Source of the DNA: Firmicutes bacterium CAG:238
GTDB taxonomy: Bacteria > Bacillota > Clostridia > Peptostreptococcales > Anaerovoracaceae
Direction of reading: 5' to 3'
NCBI GenBank assembly: GCA_000435615.1
Contig: FR882011.1
Location: 1-9,941 of the forward strand
Length of the DNA stretch: 9,941 nucleotides
The translations under genes and the position numbers were made by a program. Shown here one piece after another: positions 1 to 6,665 of this stretch; position 1 is the first letter of the stretch, and each line of letters begins with the position of its first letter. A model generated the notes under the pieces. It saw only the letters and a program-made list of their open reading frames with translations, made no database searches and was not told where the DNA came from.

Positions 1-212
1 ACGAAAAGGTCGAGGAAGTCAACCGCGACGCGGAGGTGATAGAGATTATGACGATAGAAGAAGAGTTGAAAATTCGTTGGAGCTATGGATATGACGAAGG
101 CGCTGCACATGAAAAGCGTGAAATTGCGAAAAACCTCAAACAGGCTGGAATACCAATTGAGGTTATTGCTGAAAATACAGGATTATCCTGTGAAGAAGTT
201 GAAAGATTATAG
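1..212 (+). CDS. PD-(D/E)XK nuclease family transposase-type protein, C-terminal fragment
   Basis: The reading frame is open from base 3 and ends at the TAG at 210-212, so the 5' part lies outside the window; 69 residues are visible. The tail is acidic and helical (residues EKVEEVNRDAEVIEIM near the start) and ends with a small helix-turn-helix-like segment of the form REIAKNLKQAGIPIEVIAENTG followed by a closing ERL. That ending is typical of the Rpn/PD-(D/E)XK nuclease family transposase proteins common in Clostridia, where this tail follows the nuclease domain. The catalytic domain itself is not in the window, so activity cannot be judged. It is followed within 20 bases by a terminator hairpin. 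The family call rests on recognising the tail only. Confidence 0.65.
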   Translation, partial: EKVEEVNRDAEVIEIMTIEEELKIRWSYGYDEGAAHEKREIAKNLKQAGIPIEVIAENTGLSCEEVERL

Positions 213-230
213 ACATTGTCTTATTATGCA

Positions 231-263
231 AAAAGGAGCGGCAAGCCGCTCCTTCTGTTTTTC
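231..263. terminator. Bidirectional Rho-independent terminator
   Basis: A perfect 8-bp inverted repeat, GGAGCGGC (235-242) and GCCGCTCC (245-252), is flanked by TTCTGTTTTT on the right (253-262) and by an A-run on the left (231-234) that reads as CCTTTTTGC on the minus strand. It can therefore end the + strand gene finishing at 212 and the - strand gene finishing at 312. The left-hand T-run, used by the minus strand, is the better of the two. Confidence 0.8.
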
Positions 264-311
264 TTACGAACGCCGCGGCAGGCAGCGCCACGGGCGATTT
301 TAACAAGCATT

Positions 312-737
312 CTACTTATTGAGCAGATAAATTCCCACAAGACACGCCGCAATGCCTGCCACCTTTGAAACCGTCAAAGCCTCTTTATAAATCAGCACGC
401 CTACAATGAGAAGCGCGATGGCAACAAAGATTGCCTGTACGATATTTCCCACGGAAACTTCCCAGCCCACTTTGTACATGAAAATTGCTCCAACTTCAAG
501 TCCCACAACCGCAAGACCCAGCACGAACGGCACCCAGTTCAGGTGGGAAAGCTGTGCGCTGAGGCTTTCGCCGTTTCCGATTGTCATGTACAGGGCGATG
601 GATACGATTGCTCCCACCACATAGGTGACAGCCATACTGAAAAACGCATCCATTTCTGCCGGAAGCGATTTTGCTGTGATATGATAAAATACATTGGAAA
701 GCACCAATAAGCCGATTGGCCAATAATATGCAAACAT
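312..737 (-). CDS. Half-size EamA/DMT-family membrane transporter
   Basis: A 141-residue, very hydrophobic protein with about five membrane segments (roughly residues 6-25, 31-52, 69-88, 97-117, 122-138). The ending, LIYKEALTVSKVAGIAACL and then a GIYLLN tail, is the characteristic last two helices of a DMT/EamA domain. Family members usually carry two such domains (about 300 residues); this has one, so it would need to pair as a dimer, as small multidrug-resistance-type DMT proteins do. The ATG at 735-737 is chosen over an upstream in-frame ATG at 768-770 because GGAGG (745-749, minus-strand sense) sits 7 bases before it. The substrate cannot be inferred. It is co-directional with the two upstream GLUG-repeat genes but separated from them by a 110-base gap containing a structured hairpin, so it may have separate control. 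Confidence 0.75.
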   Translation of the reverse strand: MFAYYWPIGLLVLSNVFYHITAKSLPAEMDAFFSMAVTYVVGAIVSIALYMTIGNGESLSAQLSHLNWVPFVLGLAVVGLEVGAIFMYKVGWEVSVGNIVQAIFVAIALLIVGVLIYKEALTVSKVAGIAACLVGIYLLNK

Positions 738-759
738 TTTTATACCTCCAGTATTATAA

Positions 760-811
760 AAGCGACGCACTCCGTATCTTCTAAGGCCTAACGATACGAA
801 ATCCGTCGCTT
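760..811 (-). promoter_or_regulatory. 52-nt two-tier hairpin in the leader of the DMT gene
   Basis: Read on the minus strand, an outer 8-bp stem (AAGCGACG with CGTCGCTT) and an inner 6-bp stem (CGTATC with GATACG) are separated by a symmetric 5x5 internal loop. They are closed by a 14-nt apical loop containing the palindrome AGGCCT (784-789). The arms add up exactly: 8+5+6+14+6+5+8. The hairpin ends 10 bases before the GGAGG ribosome site of the 312-737 gene and is followed by TTTATAATA. It could be a cis-regulatory RNA element, a weak terminator of the GLUG gene upstream, or an intergenic repeat. I do not recognise a known riboswitch class in it. Confidence 0.5.
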
Positions 812-820
812 AAATTAGCG

Positions 821-836
821 TGTCTCACCCGGCGGC
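821..836 (-). other. Small GC-rich hairpin after the GLUG-repeat gene
   Basis: On the minus strand CTCGCC-GCCG-GGTGAG folds to a 6-bp stem (one G-U pair) with a GCCG loop, 11 bases after the stop codon of the 848-2341 gene. No T-run follows, so it is not a standard terminator. With the larger hairpin at 760-811 it forms a two-hairpin array ahead of the DMT gene. Confidence 0.4.
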
Positions 837-847
837 GAGTTTAATTG

Positions 848-2341
848 CTATTTTTCCTTGTTGTTCTTGAGAATCATTCTACCATACTTGGAGGAATATG
901 TCCAGTATTTCGAGCTGAGTTTCGGACAATTTCCTGCCTTGATGGAAGCAACTTTTTGGGATTTTGCAGCCCAGCTTTTCTTCGCTACAGAGCCGAAGCC
1001 GTAAGCTTTGCCGGACTTCGTGTAGTAGTTGTTGTAAATCTTGTTACTTGCCTTATCGTCTCCTGCGCTGTAGATACCGATGAGCTGCCCCTTCTTCGCA
1101 CCGTTGGAGGCTTTTACGGTTCCGGTGGAGTAGTTGTTGGTGATACGGTGGTCAAAGAGGCCTGCGTTTCCTGCAAGACCACCGACATAACCGCCGCCGC
1201 TCAAGGTAACGGAGCCTGTGTTGTAGGAATTCCGCATATCCACTGCAGTACCTGCGAGACCACCGGCGACAACGTCTAGTTCATTTTTGGAGGCTTTTGC
1301 ACTGACTGCGCCCTTATTCCAGGACTGGCTGATATTGCTTGTGATTGCGCCGAGCCCACCGACAACAGCGCCGTATTCAGCGACTCCGTTAAAGGTAACT
1401 GCGCCTTTGTTCCAGGATTTCGTGATTTTAGCGTTCTCTGCGTTTGCTGCAACGCCTCCCATCAGGATGCTGCGTGACACTTCAACGGTGGAATTCATGG
1501 TAATCTTTCCGGTGTTGGTGCAGGATGTAATCTGCTTGCTCGATGTTCCGACAACACCTGCGGCAGAAAGGCTTACGGCGCCCTCCGCGCTGCCGCTGGT
1601 CGTTACAGAAACAGCACCTGTGTTCTTACAGGAGATTACTTTGCCTGCGGCATTGGTCACGCCTGCCGCGCGGTAGCTTCTGCCTCCGTCGATCGGACCG
1701 CTGATGCTGATCGCGCCGGAGTTGGTGCAATTTTTAACGGTCGTATTGGCACTCGCCGCACCGGCGACTCCTGCTGCGGCAGCGTCTGCGGCACCTGTGA
1801 CAGTAACATCCGCTTTGTTCGTGCAGTTTGTGAGACTGCCGCCGCTTAAACTGCCAACGATAGCGCCTAAGGTGTTGATAATGCCGCTTGCACTGAGCTT
1901 GCCGGAGACCGTGATGTTTTCAAATGTGGTTCCCTGACCGTATGCAGCCAGCGCAGCGAAGTTTCCGCCGGACTTCACGGAAATATTGACATTCGTCATA
2001 GTCAGATTTTTAAATGACGCATTTTTGGTACGGCAGAACAGACCTGCGTGCATGAGATCTTCTGTCGTCGTGCTGTAAGTATAATTCTTAATGGCATATC
2101 CGTTTCCGTCAAATGTTCCGGTGAACGGAGTTCTTGAGTCCGTAAACAATGACAGGCCTTCCGGCACTTCAATGTCGTTTGCCAGGTAATAACTGCCGCC
2201 CGGATTGTTTTCCATAGCCTTGAGGTCATCCACGCTTGTGATTGCGGTTCCCGATGCCGCATAAGCAGGCACCGCCGCAAAACTCATGGTAAATACAACA
2301 GCAAGCGCTAAGAAAACAGTTAATATTCTGCTTTTTCTCAT
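848..2341 (-). CDS. Secreted GLUG-repeat protein (tandem copy 1)
   Basis: 497 residues. A typical signal peptide occupies residues 1-28 (MRKSR, a hydrophobic core, then AYA before the predicted cut at 28/29). A segment that leads into the repeat solenoid follows (FTGTFDGNGYAI, about residues 73-84, typical of GLUG and related beta-helix proteins). After that come about eight to nine degenerate repeats with a core of the form [NS]-[CWY]-x-N-x-G-x-[IV], spaced by GGxAG-like turns. The core aromatic/thiol position is Cys in the front half (NCTNK, NCTNSG, SCKNTG, SCTNTG) and Trp/Tyr in the back half (SWNKG twice, SYNTG, NYSTG). No LPXTG motif or transmembrane anchor is present, so it is probably released or held non-covalently. 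The ligand is unknown. The start has AAGGAG 10 bases upstream (2352-2357). It follows its paralogue by 47 bases, suggesting one transcript. Confidence 0.8.
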   Translation of the reverse strand: MRKSRILTVFLALAVVFTMSFAAVPAYAASGTAITSVDDLKAMENNPGGSYYLANDIEVPEGLSLFTDSRTPFTGTFDGNGYAIKNYTYSTTTEDLMHAGLFCRTKNASFKNLTMTNVNISVKSGGNFAALAAYGQGTTFENITVSGKLSASGIINTLGAIVGSLSGGSLTNCTNKADVTVTGAADAAAAGVAGAASANTTVKNCTNSGAISISGPIDGGRSYRAAGVTNAAGKVISCKNTGAVSVTTSGSAEGAVSLSAAGVVGTSSKQITSCTNTGKITMNSTVEVSRSILMGGVAANAENAKITKSWNKGAVTFNGVAEYGAVVGGLGAITSNISQSWNKGAVSAKASKNELDVVAGGLAGTAVDMRNSYNTGSVTLSGGGYVGGLAGNAGLFDHRITNNYSTGTVKASNGAKKGQLIGIYSAGDDKASNKIYNNYYTKSGKAYGFGSVAKKSWAAKSQKVASIKAGNCPKLSSKYWTYSSKYGRMILKNNKEK

Positions 2342-2388
2342 GATAAGCCGTCTCCTTTTTCCTTCTTCATGTATACTTTTATGCTTCG

Positions 2389-3882
2389 TTATTTTTCCTT
2401 ATTGTTCTTCAAAATCATTCTGCCGTACTTGGAGGAGTAGGTCCAGTATTTGGAACTCAGCTTCGGGCAGTTCTTTGCCTTAATCGAAGAAACCTTGTAA
2501 GCCTTTGCAACATATTTATGCGGGGTGCTGTAAACCGGATCATAGCCCGTACCGGAACCGGTATAGTAGTTATTGTAGATATTGCGCTTCTGCACAACCT
2601 CTGTTCCTTCGTAACCCGCGAGAACCTGTCCTTTGTAAGTGCCCTTCGTAGTGGCTTTGATTTTGCCGGTGTTATAATTCGATATGACCTTGTCATCCCA
2701 AGGATCTGCGTAGCCGGAAATACCGCCGATGAAAACCACACCCGTCGCTGTAATAGTGCCTGTGTTGTAGCAGTTACGCATGTCCGTCACTGTGCCGCAG
2801 ACTCCGCCGACTTTGTTTTGTTCCGCACTCTCAGCACTCGGAATCTTGAGTGTTACGGAGCCTTTGTTATAGGACTGGCTGATCTTGAGGGCCTTTCCGC
2901 TGACTCCCCCGACATAAACGCCGCGGTAGGATTCGCCGCTGTAGCTGACCGTCCCTTTGTTGTAGCATTTGCTTGCTGATTTTGCTGCGTGCGCAAAGAC
3001 ACCGCCGATCATATGCGGACCGGTTGGCTTAATAGTCGCATGCATGCTGACCTTACCGGTATTGCTGCAGGAAACTGCGGTATCGACTTCAACTGCAACC
3101 CCTGCAGCAATACACTCGTCGTTCATGCGTCCGTTTCCGATCGCCGACACGCTGATCGCGCCGGAGTTTTTACAGGAGGTTGCCTTTCCGACATTGAGAA
3201 CAACACCTGCTGCGCTGATAGACGCTGCCTCGATGCTGCCGCTGATGCTGATTTTACCGCTGTTGGAACAGTTTTTCATGGAACCTGCCGAGCCGATGAA
3301 GCCGGCAACGCCCGCTGCACTGCTTCCTTCGTCAGCGTTGGTAATTGTAATGTCCGCGCTGTTTTTGCAGTTTGTCAGTGTGCCGCCTTCATAGCTGTAG
3401 GCAACGATGCCTGCGGCTGTGCTCAAAGATTTGCCGACAATTTTGCCGGAAACACGGATATCGGTGAATTTACAGTTCTCGGAAGCTGCAACCAGCGCAG
3501 CTACGGTGCCTGCTTGATTGAGACTGATGTTGACCTCCGTCATCTTCAGGTTTTTGAAGGTCGCGTTTTTCGCGTAGCCAAACAATGCGGCCTGCTCAGT
3601 CCAGTCTGCGCTTGCGGTGTAGGTATAGCCTTTGATCGTGTGACCGTTACCGTCCAAGGTGCCGGTGAACGGCGCATCATAGCTTGTGAACAGGATCAGA
3701 TTGGCAGGGACTTCAATGTCGTTTGCCAGATAATAATTGCCGCTTGCACTCATCGCCTTGAGTTCGTCGGCATTCGTGATTGCGGTTCCGGATGCTGCGT
3801 ACGCCGGAACTGCGGCAAAGCACATGGTAAATACCACGGTCAATGCCAAGAACAATGTAAATAATTTCTTTTTCTTACTCAT
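2389..3882 (-). CDS. Secreted GLUG-repeat protein (tandem copy 2)
   Basis: Also exactly 497 residues and clearly homologous end to end to the downstream copy. It has a signal peptide (MSKKKK start, hydrophobic core, AYA at residues 27-29), the same lead-in (FTGTLDGNGHTI), and the same series of repeats (NCKNSA, NCSNSG, SCKNSG, SCSNTG, KCYNKG, SYNKG, NCYNTG, NYNTG) predicted to stack as a right-handed beta-helix. Cysteines occupy more repeat cores than in copy 1. The last 27 residues are identical in both copies, although the DNA differs. There is no wall-anchoring motif. The ATG at 3880-3882 has GGGAGA (3889-3894, minus sense) 6 bases upstream. It is the first gene of the likely pair, read away from the SOS-controlled polymerase gene. 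Role is unknown; adhesion or carbohydrate binding is a guess from the fold only. Confidence 0.8.
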   Translation of the reverse strand: MSKKKKLFTLFLALTVVFTMCFAAVPAYAASGTAITNADELKAMSASGNYYLANDIEVPANLILFTSYDAPFTGTLDGNGHTIKGYTYTASADWTEQAALFGYAKNATFKNLKMTEVNISLNQAGTVAALVAASENCKFTDIRVSGKIVGKSLSTAAGIVAYSYEGGTLTNCKNSADITITNADEGSSAAGVAGFIGSAGSMKNCSNSGKISISGSIEAASISAAGVVLNVGKATSCKNSGAISVSAIGNGRMNDECIAAGVAVEVDTAVSCSNTGKVSMHATIKPTGPHMIGGVFAHAAKSASKCYNKGTVSYSGESYRGVYVGGVSGKALKISQSYNKGSVTLKIPSAESAEQNKVGGVCGTVTDMRNCYNTGTITATGVVFIGGISGYADPWDDKVISNYNTGKIKATTKGTYKGQVLAGYEGTEVVQKRNIYNNYYTGSGTGYDPVYSTPHKYVAKAYKVSSIKAKNCPKLSSKYWTYSSKYGRMILKNNKEK

Positions 3883-3926
3883 TTTTTATCTCCCATCTTT
3901 CGTATTTGGATGTTTTCTATAGTAAT

Positions 3927-3957
3927 AGTATAAATCAAACACCAATGTTCAAGTCAA
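3927..3957 (-). promoter_or_regulatory. Possible promoter of the GLUG-repeat gene pair
   Basis: On the minus strand TTGACT (3952-3957) and TATACT (3927-3932) lie 19 bases apart, about 45 bases upstream of the start at 3882. The elements are good but the spacing is longer than the usual 17. A 17-base spacing would use TTTATA instead. Suggestive only. Confidence 0.4.
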
Positions 3958-3999
3958 GATGTTTTGCAAAAAATATTATTTTTTGTCAAAGAATACCGC

Positions 4000-4028
4000 T
4001 TGAAAGATAACTTTGTCCTTGCTATAAT
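4000..4028 (+). promoter_or_regulatory. SigA-type promoter of the Y-family polymerase operon
   Basis: TTGAAA (4000-4005) and TATAAT (4023-4028) are separated by exactly 17 bases. Transcription would start near 4035, directly on the LexA box, and leave a leader of about 65 bases before the ATG at 4101. Confidence 0.85.
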
Positions 4029-4036
4029 TTATTTAA

Positions 4037-4048
4037 GAACATTTGTTC
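4037..4048 (+). promoter_or_regulatory. LexA (DinR-type) SOS box
   Basis: GAACATTTGTTC is a perfect match to the Gram-positive LexA operator GAAC-N4-GTTC. It begins 9 bases after the -10 element, so bound LexA would cover the transcription start. The downstream genes are a translesion polymerase and a YolD-like protein, which are typical SOS genes, so sequence and context agree. Confidence 0.88.
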
Positions 4049-4100
4049 CTGTTTTATTTTGAAATCAGAGCGGTCTGCAAGGAAAGGAGGACTTCGCAAA

Positions 4101-5627
4101 ATGGAAAATCAGAGATGCTGCATCGCCATCGATTTAAAGTCTTTTTATGCGTCGGCGGAGTGCATGAGCCGCGGTCTTGACCCGATGACCACCAATCTCG
4201 TGGTCGCGGATGCAAGCCGCACGGAAAAAACCATCTGTCTTGCGGTTTCCCCTTCCCTGAAGCGTTACGGGATTCCCGGGAGAGCACGCCTGTTTGAAGT
4301 CATCCAAAAGGTAAAAGAAGAGAATGCTCTTCGGCTTGCGAAAGCGCACCGAAAAAATTTTACGGGAAAGTCCTGCGATGCGGCGGAGCTTGCCGCGGAC
4401 TCTTCCCTCGCGCTTGACTTCATCGCTGCTCCGCCCCGCATGGCGCATTACATTGAGCTCAGCTCCAAAATTTACGACATTTATTTGAAGTATGTGGCTC
4501 CGGAGGACATTCATGTTTATTCGATTGATGAGGTTTTTATCGAAGCGTCGGATTATCTGCGGCTGTACGGACTCTCGGGACGCGAGCTTGCGATGCGGAT
4601 GATGACAGACGTTCTCGAATCGACCGGAATTACGGCAACGGCGGGAATCGGCACGAATCTGTACCTTTCTAAAATTGCCATGGACATTTACGCCAAGCAC
4701 GTTCCGGCGGACGAAAACGGAATGCGGATTGCCGAACTTGACGAAATGTCATACAGACGGCTGCTCTGGAGTCACACGCCGCTCACGGATTTCTGGCGTA
4801 TAGGACGAGGCTATGCTTCCAAACTTGCGAAGGCAGGAATACACACCATGGGCGATATTGCCCGCTGCTCTGTCGGCAAGCCAAGCGACTTTCACAACGA
4901 GGACCTGCTTTACAAACTTTTCGGAGTCAATGCGGAGCTTCTGATTGACCACGCATGGGGATTCGAGCCTTGCACGATGGCCGAAATCAAAACCTATCGA
5001 CCGGAGTCAAACAGCATAAGCTCCGGTCAGGTTCTGCAATGTCCTTATGATTTCGAAAAGGCGCATCTGGTGCTCTGCGAAATGGCGGAAGACATGGCTT
5101 TGGGCTTGTTTGAGAAAAAACTGACCACGGACCAGCTCGTTCTGACTGTGGGTTACGACATCGACAATGTGGATGCAGCGGCTTTTTCCGGTCAGACGAC
5201 GATTGACCGCTACGGTCGGAAGATTCCCAAGCACGCGCACGGAACGGCGAATCTTACGCACCCCACTTCCTCCATGCAGGAAATCACAGCGGCGCTTTCT
5301 TCCCTTTACCGCGAAATCGGAAATCCGTCTTTGACGATCCGTCGCCTGACAATCTGCGCCAACCATGTTGTGCCGGAATCGGCATCGTCTGCGAAAATCT
5401 CCTCTTCTGCCTTCACTGCTGAAAGCGGAGTACAGCTTGATATGTTCAGCCCGGCTGCACCTTCAAATGAAACGCCGCAAGATGCGGAAAGCGAAAAAAA
5501 CATCCAGCAGGCGCTGCTGGACATCAAACAGAAATTCGGAAAAAACGCGGTTGTCAAAGGCAGAGACTTGGAAGAAGGCGCGACGGCAATGCAGCGCAAC
5601 GCACAGATTGGAGGACACAAGGCATGA
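4101..5627 (+). CDS. Y-family translesion DNA polymerase (UvrX/YqjW type)
   Basis: 508 residues. It copies past DNA lesions with low fidelity and belongs to the UmuC/DinB (ImpB/MucB/SamB) superfamily. Palm motifs are intact: IDLKSFYASAE with metal ligand D11 and steric-gate Y16, and YSIDEVFIE with catalytic D143 and E144. ATAGIGTNLYLSKIAMD (about 179-195) is the conserved palm motif after it. A helix-hairpin-helix-like region (about 232-256) and a little-finger domain (about 300-425) follow. QLDMF at 445-449 fits the beta-clamp binding pentapeptide QLxLF. The C-terminal tail LLDIKQKFGKNAV ending in QIGGHKA is the signature of the UvrX-like branch of Bacillota. The ATG at 4101 is chosen because AAAGGAGG (4083-4090) lies 10 bases upstream; an earlier ATG at 4059 has no such site. 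The LexA box in the promoter indicates induction by DNA damage. The last 4 bases overlap the next gene. Confidence 0.93.
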   Translation: MENQRCCIAIDLKSFYASAECMSRGLDPMTTNLVVADASRTEKTICLAVSPSLKRYGIPGRARLFEVIQKVKEENALRLAKAHRKNFTGKSCDAAELAADSSLALDFIAAPPRMAHYIELSSKIYDIYLKYVAPEDIHVYSIDEVFIEASDYLRLYGLSGRELAMRMMTDVLESTGITATAGIGTNLYLSKIAMDIYAKHVPADENGMRIAELDEMSYRRLLWSHTPLTDFWRIGRGYASKLAKAGIHTMGDIARCSVGKPSDFHNEDLLYKLFGVNAELLIDHAWGFEPCTMAEIKTYRPESNSISSGQVLQCPYDFEKAHLVLCEMAEDMALGLFEKKLTTDQLVLTVGYDIDNVDAAAFSGQTTIDRYGRKIPKHAHGTANLTHPTSSMQEITAALSSLYREIGNPSLTIRRLTICANHVVPESASSAKISSSAFTAESGVQLDMFSPAAPSNETPQDAESEKNIQQALLDIKQKFGKNAVVKGRDLEEGATAMQRNAQIGGHKA

Positions 5628-5851
5628 TTGAAAACCCTGAAAAAAACGGAAAAAGCAAATACGCAGACATCCTTCCTCTTCCGCATCCGGAATCAAAAAA
5701 GCACCCCCGTATGCCTCGCAGTGCGCGGGCGGCACAGTTTGCGCCCTTTGCCGCACTCACAGGATACGAAGATGCCATTACGAAAACGCAGAAGCAGGCA
5801 GTCAAGCGTCAGGAAGAAGGCTATTATGTGCCTTTTGACGAAAATAATTAA
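5624..5851 (+). CDS. YolD-like protein, SOS polymerase partner
   Basis: 75 residues, starting inside the polymerase gene through an ATGA overlap, with its own GGAGG (5610-5614) 9 bases upstream. The core MPRSARAAQFAPFAALTGYE (about residues 30-49) is the YolD-like family signature of the form [WF]APFAAL.GY, and the ending YYVPFDE fits too. YolD-like proteins repeatedly follow UvrX/YqjW polymerases in Bacillota; their exact job is not settled, but coupling to the polymerase suggests an accessory or regulatory partner. Full-length members are often 100 or more residues, so this is a short form. It is transcribed under the same LexA-controlled promoter. Confidence 0.8.
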   Translation: MIENPEKNGKSKYADILPLPHPESKKHPRMPRSARAAQFAPFAALTGYEDAITKTQKQAVKRQEEGYYVPFDENN

Positions 5852-5866
5852 GAAAAAGTGTACAAT
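5835..5866 (+). promoter_or_regulatory. Weak candidate promoter of the DUF554 gene
   Basis: TTGACG (5835-5840, inside the 3' end of the preceding gene) and TACAAT (5861-5866) are good hexamers, but the spacer is 20 bases rather than 17. If used, transcription would begin near 5873, immediately before the CodY-box-like sequence. Confidence 0.35.
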
Positions 5867-5875
5867 CAAAATATG

Positions 5876-5890
5876 AATTTTCAGAAAACT
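5876..5890 (+). promoter_or_regulatory. CodY box upstream of the DUF554 gene
   Basis: AATTTTCAGAAAACT matches the 15-base CodY consensus AATTTTCWGAAAATT at 14 of 15 positions. It lies 17 bases before the ATG at 5908 and abuts the ribosome site, in a position suited to repression or a transcription roadblock. A codY gene is present in the same window (8653-9414), so the regulator is available. Binding is inferred, not shown. Confidence 0.7.
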
Positions 5891-5907
5891 TTGAGGAGGT
5901 GTCTGCC

Positions 5908-6585
5908 ATGATCGGAACCATTTACAATACAGCCATGATTATTATCGGAAGCATCGTCGGAAGCTTCCTGAAAAAAGGACTTAAGGAAAAGCAGCAGACC
6001 GTGCTTTTCGATGCGATGGGGCTTGCCGCCTGCGGAATCGGCATCAATTCCATCGTCAACAATATGCCGGACAGTCAGTTTCCGGTTTTGTTCATCGTCA
6101 GCCTTGCGCTCGGCAGCATTGTCGGCACAAGCCTTGACATCGACGGTAAATTTCAAATCCTTGTAGATAAAAAAGGAGGAAGCGGACTCGGACAGGGGCT
6201 TTCCACCGCGATTCTGCTTTTCTGCATCGGAACGCTTTCCATACTCGGACCGATTCAAAGTGCAATATACGGAGACGAAACCTTTCTCTTTACAAACGGA
6301 ACGCTTGACCTTGTAACCTCTATGGTTCTGGCATCCACCTATGGCATCGGAATCGCAGCCGCCGCGGTTGTTCTTTTTCTGTGGCAGGGCGGAATCTACC
6401 TTGGTGCTGGATTCCTTGCGGAATTTATTTCCAACCCGTTTATGACAGAGCTTTCGATTGTCGGCGGCTTTCTGATTGCGACCTCGGGCATTTCGATTTT
6501 GAAAATCAAGGACTTTAAGACGATGAACCTGCTCCCTTCCCTGCTCGTTCCCGTGCTGTTTTTCCTGATAAAAAGTGTTTTCTAG
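5908..6585 (+). CDS. DUF554 family membrane protein
   Basis: 225 residues with roughly six to seven hydrophobic segments: about 4-22, 33-51, 58-75, 99-118, 135-157, 159-176 and 183-199, with a final one at 208-224. The family signature is visible: MIGTIYNTAMIIIGSIVGSF at the N-terminus, CIGTLSILGPIQSAIYGD (about 106-123) and a LDLVTSMVLASTYGIGIA stretch (133-150). This is the DUF554 family of B. subtilis YdfK and E. coli YqgA, integral membrane proteins of unknown function, possibly transporters. The ATG at 5908 is chosen over the in-frame GTG at 5899 because GAGGAGGT (5893-5900) overlaps the GTG and is 7 bases before the ATG. A near-consensus CodY box precedes it, suggesting repression in nutrient excess. 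Confidence 0.88.
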   Translation: MIGTIYNTAMIIIGSIVGSFLKKGLKEKQQTVLFDAMGLAACGIGINSIVNNMPDSQFPVLFIVSLALGSIVGTSLDIDGKFQILVDKKGGSGLGQGLSTAILLFCIGTLSILGPIQSAIYGDETFLFTNGTLDLVTSMVLASTYGIGIAAAAVVLFLWQGGIYLGAGFLAEFISNPFMTELSIVGGFLIATSGISILKIKDFKTMNLLPSLLVPVLFFLIKSVF

Positions 6586-6651
6586 AAAAAAATTTAAAAG
6601 AAGTGAAAAAAAACGGCACTCTTATGGATAATACAAGTAGAAAAGCTTTTC

Positions 6652-6658
6652 AAGGGAG
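6652..6658 (+). promoter_or_regulatory. Ribosome binding site that sets the sigma factor start
   Basis: AAGGGAG lies 7 bases before the ATG at 6666. The earlier in-frame GTG at 6603 has no ribosome site, and its extra 21 residues do not resemble the N-terminus of ECF sigma factors. Confidence 0.7.
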
Positions 6659-6665
6659 AAATTTA

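Noticed and set aside
753..758. Minus-strand TATAAT just before the DMT gene as a -10 element
   Set aside because: Transcription would start within the ribosome site, leaving almost no leader, and no -35 sequence is present 16-18 bases upstream.
845..1937. Several + strand open frames (845-1279, 1287-1676, 1704-1937) opposite the first GLUG-repeat gene
   Set aside because: Same reason: antisense shadows of low-complexity repeats, interrupted and without start signals.
2989..3864. A 291-codon open frame on the + strand opposite the second GLUG-repeat gene
   Set aside because: It is the mirror of a repetitive, signal-peptide-bearing gene on the other strand, is full of Cys, has no ribosome site, and shows no recognisable domain. 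The repeat composition keeps this antisense frame open by chance.
4134..4700. A 188-codon minus-strand frame inside the polymerase gene
   Set aside because: The + strand frame has all catalytic motifs of a Y-family polymerase; the antisense frame has no domain and no ribosome site.
6578..6589. Palindrome TTTTCTAGAAAA across the stop codon of the DUF554 gene as a terminator
   Set aside because: The stem is A/T-rich with essentially no loop and no suitable T-run, so it would not terminate transcription.
6603..6632. GTGAAA/GATAAT pair upstream of the sigma gene as its promoter
   Set aside because: The hexamers match poorly and the region is A-rich, so chance matches are likely; an ECF-type self-recognised promoter cannot be identified without knowing the sigma factor's target.
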